A program made the translations under genes and the position numbers. From positions 927,329 through 991,328 of the forward strand of contig CP070719.1 in the NCBI GenBank assembly GCA_020350725.1: 64,000 nt of DNA, in the 5' to 3' direction. The notes below the pieces were generated by a model. The model searched no databases, was not told the DNA's origin, and saw only the letters and a program-made list of their open reading frames with translations. The DNA comes from a bacterium (lineage in GTDB: Bacteria; BMS3Abin14). Positions 36,043-44,829 of the stretch are shown here, one piece after another; position 1 is the stretch's first letter; the number at the start of each line of letters is the position of its first letter.

Positions 36043-36828
36043 TTATATGATCTTCTGATCCCTGAGGTTCGCCACCAGCTTTGCCGCCATCTCCCCCGGG
36101 TCCTCTTCCCACTTCTCGCCGGCCTTCTTGAGTTCGGGTGAGAAGATCTTCACCACCCGGGTGGGAGATCCATCCAGCCCGAGGAAGGCATCCTCGACAT
36201 CGAGAGCTGATCGGTCGATGGTGAAGATCTCGGCCTTCTTGGCCCGCATCTTCCCTTTCAGGGAGGGAAGACGGGGTTCATTGATCTCCTTGACGACCGT
36301 CATGAGACCGGGGATCGGCAGCCGGACAACTTCGTACCCCTCCTCGAACATGCGTTCGACGACCATGCTCCCGTCGGCGACCTCCCTGACCTTCCGGACG
36401 AAGGCCACGAAAGGTATATTCAGCTGATCGGCCAGTGAAGGCCCCACCTGTGCGGTATCGCCGTCTATGGCCTGTTTTCCGCACAGGATCAGATCCACCT
36501 GTCCGAGGGTCCTGATCGCCGCCGCCAGGGTATAGGCTGTCACCCACGTGTCCGCTCCGGCGAAAGCCCTGTCACTGACGAGGACAGCCTCATCAGCACC
36601 GAGTGCTATGGCCTCACGCAGGGCAGATCCGGCCTGGGGCGGACCCATTGTCACGACCTTTACGACTCCGCCGTGGGCCTCCTTGAGGCGAACGGCCTCC
36701 TCGATGGCATAGAGGTCGAAGGGATTGATGATGCTCTCCACGCCCTCCCTCATCAGGGTGTTCGTCTCGGGATTGATCTTGACCTTGGTGGTGTCGGGGA
36801 CCTGTTTTATGCACACAACGATCTGCAT
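36043..36828 (-). CDS. etfB: Electron transfer flavoprotein beta subunit
   Basis: A 261-aa EtfB. It shows CIKQVPDTTKV at the start and the nucleotide-binding GKQAIDGDTAQVGP at about residues 116-129. By eye this matches the clostridial, bifurcating-type EtfB group more closely than the respiratory mitochondrial type. The pair with ferredoxin-EtfA probably accepts electrons from the adjacent acyl-CoA dehydrogenase, or donates to it with NADH and ferredoxin as partners. That direction is inference. Confidence 0.9.
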   Translation of the reverse strand: MQIVVCIKQVPDTTKVKINPETNTLMREGVESIINPFDLYAIEEAVRLKEAHGGVVKVVTMGPPQAGSALREAIALGADEAVLVSDRAFAGADTWVTAYTLAAAIRTLGQVDLILCGKQAIDGDTAQVGPSLADQLNIPFVAFVRKVREVADGSMVVERMFEEGYEVVRLPIPGLMTVVKEINEPRLPSLKGKMRAKKAEIFTIDRSALDVEDAFLGLDGSPTRVVKIFSPELKKAGEKWEEDPGEMAAKLVANLRDQKII

Positions 36829-36880
36829 CGTAAAATTCCTTACTATATTTTTCTAACTGAAAGTTATTTTCCGAGGACAA

Positions 36881-36917
36881 AGGTTAGTTCTCAGTACTCA
36901 GTACTTTGTACTCCCAG
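36881..36917. repeat. Short 7-bp tandem array (ACTCAGT type)
   Basis: Heptamers GGTTAGT, TCTCAGT, ACTCAGT, ACTTTGT lie in the spacer between the acyl-CoA dehydrogenase and etfB genes. Confidence 0.6.
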
Positions 36918-36927
36918 AAGAAAAACA

Positions 36928-38088
36928 TCAGCTTTTCTTCTGGGCATATTCCTTGATCAGGGCCGCACCGATGACGTTTCGCTGGATCTGGTTGGTCCCT
37001 TCGTATATCTGGAGGATCTTGGCATCCCTCATCATCTTCTCCACCGGGTACTCGCGCATGTATCCGTATCCTCCCAGAACCTGGACGGCGTTCGTGGTGA
37101 CCTCCATGGCGACGTCCGCACCGAACAGTTTCGTCATGGCCGAGACCTTGGAGACCTCCTTGGCATCGCTGTCGATATACCTCGCCACCGCGTATGTCAG
37201 GGCCCTCGCCGCTTCAGTCTTCGTGGCCATGTCCGCCAGCATGTGCTGGACGGCCTGGAAACCGATGATGGGCTGCCCGAACTGCCGGCGCTCCCTGGCG
37301 TAGTTTACCGCAACATCCAGAGCACCCTGGGCGATCCCCACCCCCTGGGCGGCTATTCCGGGACGTGACATGTCCAGGGTCTTCATGGCCACCATGAATC
37401 CCATGCCCTCTTTACTGATAAGGTTCTCCGCCGGGATACGGCAGTCCTCGAAGACCAGTTCACGGGTGGCGGAGGCACGGATTCCCATTTTCTTCTCTTT
37501 TTTCCCGAAGGAAAATCCCGGTGTGTCCTTCTCCACGATGAAGGCTGAGGCGCCCCGCGGCCCCCTGGATCGATCCGTGAGGGCGATAACCGTGTAGATC
37601 TCCGCCTCTCCTCCGTTTGTTATCCACTGCTTGGTCCCGTTCAGGATGTAGGAATCTCCGTCTTTAACGGCTGTGGTCCTGATTCCCCCGGCGTCACTGC
37701 CGGCATTTGCCTCCGTCAGACCGAAAGCACCTAGCTTTTCCCCGGTGGCGATGTCGGGGAGGTATTTCGCCTTCTGATCGTCGCTGCCGAAGAGCAGGAT
37801 GGGATAGGAACCCAGGAAGGTCGCGGCATAGGTCACCGAAACTCCGAGGCAGGCCTTGGAGAGCTCCTCGACGGCGAGGGACATCTCCATCACCCCACCG
37901 CCGAGGCCACCGTACTCCTCCGGTATGGGCACCGCGAACAGGTCCGATTGGGCACAGACGTTCATGATCTCGGCCGGGAATTCCTCCTTCTCGTCCAGCT
38001 CCTCCCGGACCGGGACGATCTTCTCCTCCGCGATCTGCCTGGCTATCTCCCGTATCTCCTGCTGCTCTTCGGTTAGAAAATAATCCAT
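36928..38088 (-). CDS. Acyl-CoA dehydrogenase
   Basis: A 386-aa flavoprotein of the acyl-CoA dehydrogenase family, close to short-chain (butyryl-CoA type) enzymes. The FAD signature AFGLTEANAGSDAGG is at about 125-139. The catalytic glutamate is in QIYEGTNQIQR near residue 367, the normal position for this class. It is encoded just upstream of etfB-etfA, inside the fab gene cluster. It may recycle or desaturate acyl-CoA, or serve as an electron sink by reducing enoyl-CoA with bifurcation; the substrate is unknown. Confidence 0.9.
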   Translation of the reverse strand: MDYFLTEEQQEIREIARQIAEEKIVPVREELDEKEEFPAEIMNVCAQSDLFAVPIPEEYGGLGGGVMEMSLAVEELSKACLGVSVTYAATFLGSYPILLFGSDDQKAKYLPDIATGEKLGAFGLTEANAGSDAGGIRTTAVKDGDSYILNGTKQWITNGGEAEIYTVIALTDRSRGPRGASAFIVEKDTPGFSFGKKEKKMGIRASATRELVFEDCRIPAENLISKEGMGFMVAMKTLDMSRPGIAAQGVGIAQGALDVAVNYARERRQFGQPIIGFQAVQHMLADMATKTEAARALTYAVARYIDSDAKEVSKVSAMTKLFGADVAMEVTTNAVQVLGGYGYMREYPVEKMMRDAKILQIYEGTNQIQRNVIGAALIKEYAQKKS

Positions 38089-38128
38089 AAATCCTCCGCT
38101 ATCACAACCGTTTGGGTCGTCCCCCTCA

Positions 38129-38152
38129 CATTACAGGTTACAGACTGCAGAT
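38129..38152. repeat. Short 7-bp array (RTTACAG type)
   Basis: Units ATTACAG, GTTACAG, ACTGCAG in the 147-bp spacer between fabH and the acyl-CoA dehydrogenase gene. The rest of the spacer shows no gene. Confidence 0.5.
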
Positions 38153-38235
38153 GGGCACATCGGTGCTCAAATACCCGCTGCATCGAGCAGAATGTCCCCC
38201 AATTCGAAATGTGAGACATGAAAGAGATGTCCGCC

Positions 38236-39216
38236 CTACCAGTTGACGAGGGCCCCACCCCAGGTAAGCCCTCCGCCGAAAGCCTCGAGAAGGACCGTGT
38301 CGCCACTCCTGATCCGATTCGATCGGACCGCCTCGTCCAGAGCCAGGGGAACCGACGCTGCCGATGTGTTTCCGTGCCTGTCGACGGTAACGATCACTTT
38401 ATCCATGGGCAGCCGGAGTTTCCTTGCCGTCGCCTTGATGATCCTCAGATTGGCCTGGTGAGGGACGAGAAAATCCACGTCCTCCTCCTTGAGGCCGTTC
38501 GCGTCGAGGATCTCGTCCACAACGTCGCTGAGTTTTGTCACGGCTATTTTGAAAACCTCGTTGCCCTGCATCTTGACCGTGTAGAGTTTCTGGGCCAGGG
38601 CTTCCGCGTCGGTGGGCCGTCGCGACCCTCCGGCAGGGGCGTGGAGCAGCTCAGCCATGCGGCCGTCATTGTGCAGGTGGGTCGAAACAATGCCCCTGAT
38701 CCCGTCCTCTGAAGGGACAAGCACCGCCGCCCCTGCCCCATCACCAAAAAGGACGCACGTGTTCCTGTCCTCCCAGTCGAGAAACCTCGACAGGACCTCC
38801 GCCCCGATGACCAGGACCCTGCTGTATTTGCCGGAACTGACAAAGAGGTCGCCGATGGCCAGGGCGTAGATAAATCCCGTACAGGCGGCCTCCAGGTCGA
38901 AGGCGGCCGCCCGGTGGGCACCCAAAGCCCTCTGGACAAGGCCCGCCGTGGAAGGGAAAAGATAGTCCGGCGTCAGGGTGGCGACGATAATGAGATCGAT
39001 CTCCCCTCCCTCGAGACCGGCCATCTCCAGGGCCATTCTTCCGGCCTCGATCGCCAGGTCGGAGGTCGCCTGTTCCGGGGCCGCTATCCGCCGCTCACTG
39101 ATCCCCGTCCGGGACAGGATCCACTCATCGGTGGTATCCACCATCTTCTCGAGATCCGCATTGGTGAGGACACGGTCAGGAAGATATGACCCCGTTCCTG
39201 CGATGGAGGTCCTCAT
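38236..39216 (-). CDS. fabH: Beta-ketoacyl-ACP synthase III
   Basis: A 326-aa condensing enzyme that starts fatty-acid synthesis from acetyl-CoA (or another acyl-CoA) and malonyl-ACP. The catalytic Cys is in [12 protein letters not shown] (about residue 112), His in VPHQANLRI and Asn in [10 protein letters not shown]. Its start overlaps plsX by four bases, the usual plsX-fabH coupling. Confidence 0.95.
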   Translation of the reverse strand: MRTSIAGTGSYLPDRVLTNADLEKMVDTTDEWILSRTGISERRIAAPEQATSDLAIEAGRMALEMAGLEGGEIDLIIVATLTPDYLFPSTAGLVQRALGAHRAAAFDLEAACTGFIYALAIGDLFVSSGKYSRVLVIGAEVLSRFLDWEDRNTCVLFGDGAGAAVLVPSEDGIRGIVSTHLHNDGRMAELLHAPAGGSRRPTDAEALAQKLYTVKMQGNEVFKIAVTKLSDVVDEILDANGLKEEDVDFLVPHQANLRIIKATARKLRLPMDKVIVTVDRHGNTSAASVPLALDEAVRSNRIRSGDTVLLEAFGGGLTWGGALVNW

Positions 39217-40334
39217 GTCGACTCCTCTGACGTCGCTCTGCCGGCCTTTTCGCCGGCGCCCTTCAGGTCCATCTCGATCTTCTTCTCCTTCAGAGTCTCG
39301 ATGACCTGATGGACCTTATCTCCCACGCTCTGCTTCAGATCGATGGAGGACTCGACTTCCTCCCTTATCCTTCTATCGATCCTGTTGCGTGCGAACCCGT
39401 CGGCCATTTTCACCGCGTTCTTGATGGCCTTGGGATTGGATCGCCCATGGGCGATCAGCCCTATCCCGTCGATGCCGAGGAGCAGGGCCCCTCCGTGTTC
39501 ATCATAATCGAACCGGCTCTTGAATTTTTTGAGCGCCGGCCGCATGAAGATATAACCGAAGCGGCCGAGGGCGGATGATCTGATCTCGTCCTTGAGTGCC
39601 CGGGCAAGGATCTGGACGACACCTTCGCCGGTCTTCAGGGCGACATTCCCCACAAAACCGTCACAGACGACCACGTCGACGTCACCGGAGAAGACGTCGC
39701 TCCCTTCGATATTGCCGACAAAGTTCAGGTTGCTTCTCTTCAGAAGGTTGAAGGTTGTCCGAACAATCTCGTTCCCCTTCCCCGCTTCTTCCCCTATGCT
39801 GAGCAGGCCGACCTTCGGGTTGGCGATCTCAAGGGAATATTTCGCCAGCGCACTGCCCATGAAGGCAAACTGGACCAGATTGTGGGGTTTGCAGTCCACG
39901 TTGGCCCCGGCGTCGGCCATGACCGTCGGCCCCCCCTTGCCTGTGGGGAGGATGGATCCGATACACGGCCTGTCGACGTTGGGGAGGGGCCCCAGGACGT
40001 AAAGGCCCGCGAGCATGGCCGCCCCTGAATTGCCGGCTGAAAGGGCAGCATTGGCCTCTCCCGACTTGACCAGCTCGAAGGCGCGGAGAATGGAGGAGTC
40101 CCTCTTTCTGGAGAGAGCCCTCCGGGGAGCCTCGTCCATCCTGACAACCTCTGAGGCGTGTTTTACCTGGATGTAACCATCGGGGGGGGCGAGTTTGTCA
40201 AGCTGGGGTTCGACCAGCTCGCGGTCGCCGACAAGGATAACCCGGCACTCGTAGTCCACGGCGGCCTGAACCGCCCCTTCAACGATCGATTGGGGAGCAA
40301 AATCGCCCCCCATGGCATCGACGGCGATCTTCAC
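39213..40334 (-). CDS. plsX: Phosphate acyltransferase
   Basis: A 373-aa PlsX that makes acyl-phosphate from acyl-ACP for phospholipid synthesis. The N-terminus [13 protein letters not shown] and the motifs [12 protein letters not shown] and [16 protein letters not shown] are characteristic. The C-terminal 40 residues are a charged extension beyond the usual end. It lies 30 bases after rpmF. Confidence 0.95.
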   Translation of the reverse strand: MKIAVDAMGGDFAPQSIVEGAVQAAVDYECRVILVGDRELVEPQLDKLAPPDGYIQVKHASEVVRMDEAPRRALSRKRDSSILRAFELVKSGEANAALSAGNSGAAMLAGLYVLGPLPNVDRPCIGSILPTGKGGPTVMADAGANVDCKPHNLVQFAFMGSALAKYSLEIANPKVGLLSIGEEAGKGNEIVRTTFNLLKRSNLNFVGNIEGSDVFSGDVDVVVCDGFVGNVALKTGEGVVQILARALKDEIRSSALGRFGYIFMRPALKKFKSRFDYDEHGGALLLGIDGIGLIAHGRSNPKAIKNAVKMADGFARNRIDRRIREEVESSIDLKQSVGDKVHQVIETLKEKKIEMDLKGAGEKAGRATSEEST

Positions 40335-40364
40335 GTCAAGAACCTGCCCGAGTGGGTCCTTTCC

Positions 40365-40547
40365 CTATACCTCTTCGACTTCGAGGACCTTCCGGCCCCT
40401 GTAGAAGCCGCAGTGAGGACATACCCTGTGGGGCATCTTGACCTCTCCGCATTTTTCGCAGGTGCTGTTCATCGGAGTCTTCAGGGCATCGTGTGCCCTT
40501 CGTCTCCTCGTTCTCGACTTGGCGGTTTTCTGTTTCGGTACAGCCAT
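40365..40547 (-). CDS. rpmF: 50S ribosomal protein L32
   Basis: A 60-aa ribosomal protein (MAVPKQKTAKSRTRRRRAHD) of the zinc-binding form, with C34xxC37 and CPHC ligands. Retention of all four cysteines indicates the zinc-dependent version. It sits in the usual yceD-rpmF-plsX order. Confidence 0.97.
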   Translation of the reverse strand: MAVPKQKTAKSRTRRRRAHDALKTPMNSTCEKCGEVKMPHRVCPHCGFYRGRKVLEVEEV

Positions 40548-40613
40548 GGTTCTCTCCTTCGCAGGGCGCCCGTCGGATATCGGTCGGACACCTCTATCTC
40601 CCCGATCGTGAGC

Positions 40614-41129
40614 CTAGATCTTGTCCTTCAGGGAACGCAACGCCTCCCACCGGGGATCGAAGCTCTCTTCATCGCATGAACAGGCCGCCTCCTTGCGTTC
40701 ACCGCCGCACAGGGGGCAGAGACCGCCGCATTCCTCCGAACACAGAGGTTTCATCGGCAGAGCGAGGCTGATCTGTTCGGCCAATATGTGATTCAGGTCC
40801 AGAGCATCGCCTCTGAAGAATTCGACATCAAGATCGTCATTGGCGAGCTCCCTCTCCTCGCTGCTCTCCATGAGGGAGACTGGGCGGAGCTGGAGGTCTA
40901 TCTCTTCCTGGATCCCGTGATGAAACTCGTTCAGGCAGCGGCTGCATTCCAGGACCAGATCGCCTCTCAGGGTTCCCCTGACGAGGACCTCTGGGCCGAG
41001 CTTCCTGATGGTGAAGGAGCCGGCGAACGGCTCCTCTATCCGAAAAGGTCCGGACGCCTCAGTTTCCGGCTCCAGACGGACTTCCATCTTCAGCCCCTCT
41101 GGGGGTATTTCATCGAGCCTGATCAGCAT
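40614..41129 (-). CDS. YceD/DUF177 family protein
   Basis: A 171-aa protein of the YceD (DUF177) family, linked to 23S rRNA processing and to rpmF expression in other bacteria. The VLECSRCLNEF motif is at about residues 58-68, and a Cys-rich C-terminus (CSEECGGLCPLCGG) probably binds zinc. It is the first gene of the rpmF-plsX-fab operon and has a good promoter 20 bases upstream. Confidence 0.9.
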   Translation of the reverse strand: MLIRLDEIPPEGLKMEVRLEPETEASGPFRIEEPFAGSFTIRKLGPEVLVRGTLRGDLVLECSRCLNEFHHGIQEEIDLQLRPVSLMESSEERELANDDLDVEFFRGDALDLNHILAEQISLALPMKPLCSEECGGLCPLCGGERKEAACSCDEESFDPRWEALRSLKDKI

Positions 41130-41156
41130 GCGAACCCCCTCGGGGTTAGTTTCCGG

Positions 41157-41185
41157 AAATTACAGGATGAACCCCTCTTTGTCAA
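41157..41185 (-). promoter_or_regulatory. Sigma-70-type promoter of the yceD-rpmF-plsX-fab operon
   Basis: On the minus strand a consensus -35 TTGACA (41185-41180) is followed after exactly 17 bases by -10 TAATTT (41162-41157), which keeps the most conserved first, second and last -10 positions. The start codon of yceD lies about 27 bases downstream. Predicted by eye. Confidence 0.55.
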
Positions 41186-41330
41186 TCTGTGGAAAAACCT
41201 TTTGTGAACAGGTTCCACCGGCGTATTTTCAGGGGATCGATCGACCCTGGAACGCCTCACCCGTACCGGCTGTCCATGCGTTCCGCACCGGATCGCTGGC
41301 ACCCTGGAAAACAAGGCCCACAAGAATGAA

Positions 41331-41359
41331 TTGCTTCCCCGTCCGATATCCGGTAACTT
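41331..41359 (+). promoter_or_regulatory. Possible promoter of the selenoprotein gene
   Basis: TTGCTT (41331-41336), 17-base spacer, TAACTT (41354-41359). It matches only part of the sigma-70 consensus but has correct spacing, and lies 32 bases before the ATG at 41392. Weak. Confidence 0.3.
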
Positions 41360-41391
41360 ACTGGGCCGGGGGAAACACAGGAGGTTGACAG

Positions 41392-42240
41392 ATGCTTAAA
41401 TTGCTCGTGCACATGTTCCTCTGCCTCGTATTCACGATATCCCTTTCCGCTTCACCCGCCCTGGCAGCCTTCGAACTCACCGGCTCTCTGAAGGTAGACC
41501 TCAAGGCCAAGACCCTGGACACGGCCGTGTCCGAGGACGGCAAGTGGACCTTCGTCCTTTCACAGGGAGGGAACATCCACGTCCTGAACTGGAAGGGAGA
41601 AAACGTCCAGACCGTGAAGACCGAGGGGAGCTACGACAGCATCGAGTTCGCCCCTCCCGGCATTCGGCTCATCCTGTCCGGCGGCGGCGAGAGCGATATT
41701 CTGGTCATCGCCCTCGATCTGGTCCTGGAGATCGACACGGCCGGTTCCCCGTCGAAGGGCCCGGACGATGCTCCGGTGGTTATCGCCTACTTCAGCGACT
41801 ACCAGTGACCCTACTGCGCGAGGCTCGTGCCTCTACTCGAGCAGGTGCTCGAGAAATACCCCAGGGACGTCCGGATCGTGGAACTGAACTTTCCCCTGAA
41901 CAACCATAAGATGGCCAGGCCCGCGGCCGCCGCGGCTCTGGCCGCCTGGAAACAGGGAAAATTCTGGGAATTTCACGACCGCCTTTTCCAGGACTACGAC
42001 AGGATCACCGAGAGTCTCATCGACGGTATCGCCGGAGAACTGAGCCTGGACCCGGCCCGGTTCCAGAGGGACCGGAACAGCCAGGCCATAAACGACCTCA
42101 TCAACCGAGACCTGCGGCAGGGCCAACAGCTCGGCGTCCGGGGAACGCCCACCATCTTCGTCAACGGCCGCCGTCTCTCGAACAGGAGCCTGACGGGGTT
42201 TTCCCAGATGATCGATCAGGAACTGGCCAAGGGGAAATAG
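41392..42240 (+). CDS. Exported DsbA-like selenoprotein with UPYC active site (in-frame TGA = selenocysteine)
   Basis: One continuous 283-codon frame interrupted only by TGA at 41806-41808 (codon 139). A signal peptide (cleavage near residue 25) is followed by a beta-rich domain (about 27-120) and a thioredoxin-fold domain of the DsbA/Thioredoxin_4 type (about 125-282). The TGA falls exactly where relatives have the first cysteine of CPYC (FSDYQ-TGA-PYCARL). After the TGA the reading frame and conserved residues (FWEFHDRLF, GVRGTPTIFVNGR with the cis-Pro) are intact, so this is not a frameshift or decayed gene. A SECIS-like hairpin follows at the right distance. The product is probably a periplasmic thiol oxidoreductase with a Sec-Cys redox pair. 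Selenocysteine machinery (selA, selB, selC) is not in the window. Confidence 0.88.
41836..41853 (+). promoter_or_regulatory. Bacterial SECIS-like hairpin
   Basis: A perfect seven-pair stem, CTCGAGC (41836-41842) with GCTCGAG (41847-41853), closes an AGGT apical loop. The guanines of the loop lie about 35 bases after the TGA. Bacterial SECIS elements sit just inside the coding region with a small apical loop containing G and U, as in the E. coli fdhF element, whose loop also begins AGGU. This supports SelB recruitment. Confidence 0.78.
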
Positions 42241-42330
42241 AGATTAGAGATTGGACATTAGAGATTGGAGATTAGACATTAGAAATTAGAGATTGGAGAT
42301 TGGACATTGGACAATAGGGATTAGAGATTG
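42241..42330. repeat. Regular 7-bp tandem array (ANATTRG)
   Basis: At least eleven consecutive heptamers (AGATTAG, AGATTGG, ACATTAG, AGATTGG, AGATTAG and variants) start at the first base after the selenoprotein gene's TAG stop. This is the cleanest of the heptad arrays. No gene is present. Confidence 0.85.
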
Positions 42331-42411
42331 ATGCGTTGGGCAGCAGAAAGAACGCTCGGATTTTGGTTTTCCGATTTTGGCTTTTAGATTTCTTTTCGTC
42401 GAGGTAATGCG

Positions 42412-43242
42412 ATGCGCAAAACTCTTGTTGTCACCGTCATTGTTGCCGTCCTCTCCACTGCCGGCCTATTTGCATCCGCCGATGACGCATCCGCCTTCGG
42501 AACCGAGGGATGCGGTGAGGGTCAGTGCAGTGACTGTCACGGCATGGAAAAGGAAACGGCGGTCCAGCTCCTCAAGGACCTTCCAGGGCTCGACAGTGTG
42601 GACAGCGTGGACTTCGCCCAAGTACCCGGCCTTTACGCTGTCGAGGTCACGAGCAAAGGCCAGAAGCACATCCTGTACATCGACTTCTCCGAGACCTATG
42701 TCATCTCGGGAAACGTGATCCACATTGCGGAGCGCGAGAACATAACCAGAAAACACCTGATGAACCTGAGGCGGGTCGACCTCACCACGGTCCCCACCGA
42801 AGCAGCGCTGGTCCTGGGGAATCCCAAGGCGAGCAAGGTCGCCTTCGTCTTCACCGATCCCCAATGCCCCTACTGTGAGAAGCTCCACCCGGAGCTGAAG
42901 AGGGCTGTGGAACTGGACCCCGACCTCGTCTTCTACATCAAGCTCCTGCCGCTGGTGAAGCTCCACCCTGACTCCTACAGGATCTCCAAGAGCATCATCT
43001 GCGAAAACTCGCTGGAGCTGCTGGAGTCCAGCTTTGCCAAACAGCCCGTTCCCGATCCGGTCTGCGACACGGACGCCATCGACAGGACCATCTCCCTCGC
43101 CCGCAGCCTGGGCATCGGTTCCACCCCGACCCTCATTCTGCCCGACGGGCGGATAGCGCCCGGCTTCAGGAAGGCCGAGGAGATCCTGAAGCTGGTCAAC
43201 GAGAAGCAGGAGACGGAAGCGGCGAGCCGGAAGGGGGATTAA
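42412..43242 (+). CDS. DsbC-like thiol:disulfide interchange protein with N-terminal CxxCH motif
   Basis: A 276-aa exported protein. Signal peptide to about residue 28; CGEGQCSDCHGM with C34, C39 and C42-H43, where CSDCH is a possible covalent heme c site; a DsbC-type N-terminal dimerisation-like domain (about 45-115); and a thioredoxin fold with CPYC at 152-155, TPTLILPDGR and two further cysteines. DsbC proteins isomerise wrong disulfides in the periplasm. Position just after the DsbA-like selenoprotein suggests joint action on secreted proteins, perhaps multiheme cytochromes. Heme attachment is inferred from the motif only. Confidence 0.87.
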   Translation: MRKTLVVTVIVAVLSTAGLFASADDASAFGTEGCGEGQCSDCHGMEKETAVQLLKDLPGLDSVDSVDFAQVPGLYAVEVTSKGQKHILYIDFSETYVISGNVIHIAERENITRKHLMNLRRVDLTTVPTEAALVLGNPKASKVAFVFTDPQCPYCEKLHPELKRAVELDPDLVFYIKLLPLVKLHPDSYRISKSIICENSLELLESSFAKQPVPDPVCDTDAIDRTISLARSLGIGSTPTLILPDGRIAPGFRKAEEILKLVNEKQETEAASRKGD

Positions 43243-43413
43243 GGTCACAGAGGGGTTGTTTCCCGTCTTCTCTATATTACCTGCAGAGAACAGGGAGGAT
43301 TTAACAGGGTCAGGCATCGAGATCCTGTGGTCTGAGATCCGGGATCCAGACTGCACACGATGCCTTTGTTCTGAATTCTGACCACTGAACCCTCGTTACT
43401 GTTCCCCCCACTG

Positions 43414-44829
43414 TCACCTCACTGCCGGGGCCGCTTCCTGCTGCAGGCTGTAGTACCCTTTGACGTCGTCCCAGAGGACCGCCTGGTCGGGTGACACATC
43501 TCCTGACAGATCGATGCTGTTCAGGGTAAAACCCCGTCCGGATGGATCCTCCGCCGGGCGGATCGTCCAGCCGGAACTTCCCGCCATGGTGACGGTCAGC
43601 CCCGTCGCGTCGGAGGCCCTGTCAGCCCGGACAACGACCTGCTCCACGATTTTCCCGGAGATCTCCTGGAGGACGACCCCCTCCCGGAAGGCCACCAGTC
43701 CGGAAAAGACCCTCTGATAGAAAGCATCGGCGATCACGTCCACCGCCCTGCCCCCATCCGCCGGGAGCACGGCCACAATCTCGGTGATCCCGTCCCGGTT
43801 GAGGTCCTCATTGTAGAGGACGGCGTAGGGCTCCTTCCCGAACCTGCTGTCCAGATAGGCCCTGACATCCTTCGAGAGAATCCCGGATCCGGCGGCGTTC
43901 TCGTTCAACGTGGCCACCTGTGACGGAGTACGGGCTTCCGGTCCGGTTCGATAGGCATCTTCCCCCGGCGTCTCAAAGTAGGCTTCGGGCCTGACAACCA
44001 TCCGGTGGGCTTCAGGAGCCGGTGGCGGGGAGGACCTCCTTTCCTCAGCTGCTTCAAAAGCCATGTCCACGGATTCCCTCTCACGCAGCCCGGCGCCGGG
44101 CATCACCCCTCCCTCCCTGTCGATCGGCGGCGAATAGTCCCTCTCTCCGGGAGGGATAGCCCTGACGCCCGGACTTTCCTGGCCCTCGGCGGCAGCCAAT
44201 GGGCCCGTTTTTTTGATTTCCTCCCCCGGCAGCGTTTTGCGGACGACTCTCTCCTCCCCTCGCCCGGCACCGGTCGGCATCTGCTCACGGGGGGGCAGCA
44301 TCCGGCCGCGGAGGGCCCTGTCGTCCTCTGTCCGGACGCTTCGGGCATCCGCGTCCTTTTCGGACATTTCCCGGGTGAGGGCCTCTCCCGCAGACCTCTC
44401 CTTCGGGACCGCCCCACCATCTGTCTTGCCGATATGCGCCTCGGGTGCCATAACCCGGGACGGAGGGACCGACCGGCGCATCTCGAAGAGGATCCCGATC
44501 GCGACCACGGCCACGAAGACGACGGTGACCGCAGGGGCCACTCTCCACAGGGGCCGCCAGGGATGGATCCCCCTCCCGGAGGCGTCGGTCCCGGCGGCGA
44601 CCCTCTCCTCCGATCGAACCCTGTCCATGACCCTTTCCGTGAAGGAACTCCAGTATTCGGGCGTCGGCTCGGTGACGCTGACGGCCCGGTCGGCCCTCTC
44701 CAGTCCCTCCAGGGCGGCTGCACATGATTCGCACGAGGAGAGATGTTCCCTGATCCTCGCCTCGCGGAAAGCCGACAGCTCACCGTCGTGGTAGGACATC
44801 ATGAATTTCCTCGCTTTACGGCACCTCAT
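43414..44829 (-). CDS. Anti-sigma factor with zinc-finger domain, one membrane helix and large extracytoplasmic region
   Basis: A 471-aa protein whose first 45 residues are an anti-sigma ZAS/zf-HC2 domain (H29-x3-C33-x2-C36). A single transmembrane helix (about 96-116) is followed by a long low-complexity periplasmic linker (about 120-310) and a C-terminal domain (about 320-465) of unknown fold containing NEDLNRDGITEIVAVLP. It overlaps the ECF sigma gene by four bases and probably binds that sigma factor until an envelope signal triggers release. Most ZAS anti-sigma factors are about half this length, so the sensory part is unusual. Confidence 0.85.
   Translation of the reverse strand: MRCRKARKFMMSYHDGELSAFREARIREHLSSCESCAAALEGLERADRAVSVTEPTPEYWSSFTERVMDRVRSEERVAAGTDASGRGIHPWRPLWRVAPAVTVVFVAVVAIGILFEMRRSVPPSRVMAPEAHIGKTDGGAVPKERSAGEALTREMSEKDADARSVRTEDDRALRGRMLPPREQMPTGAGRGEERVVRKTLPGEEIKKTGPLAAAEGQESPGVRAIPPGERDYSPPIDREGGVMPGAGLRERESVDMAFEAAEERRSSPPPAPEAHRMVVRPEAYFETPGEDAYRTGPEARTPSQVATLNENAAGSGILSKDVRAYLDSRFGKEPYAVLYNEDLNRDGITEIVAVLPADGGRAVDVIADAFYQRVFSGLVAFREGVVLQEISGKIVEQVVVRADRASDATGLTVTMAGSSGWTIRPAEDPSGRGFTLNSIDLSGDVSPDQAVLWDDVKGYYSLQQEAAPAVR

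Noticed and set aside
41806-41808. TGA as a nonsense mutation making a pseudogene
   Set aside because: The frame, cis-Pro loop and catalytic second Cys are intact after the TGA, and a SECIS-like hairpin follows; selenocysteine explains the data better.
42241-42330. CRISPR array
   Set aside because: Units are contiguous heptamers with no unique spacers, and no cas genes are present.
43243-43413. Small RNA or gene between the convergent DsbC-like and anti-sigma genes
   Set aside because: Only short heptad-like words and no reading frame, promoter or stable hairpin were seen.
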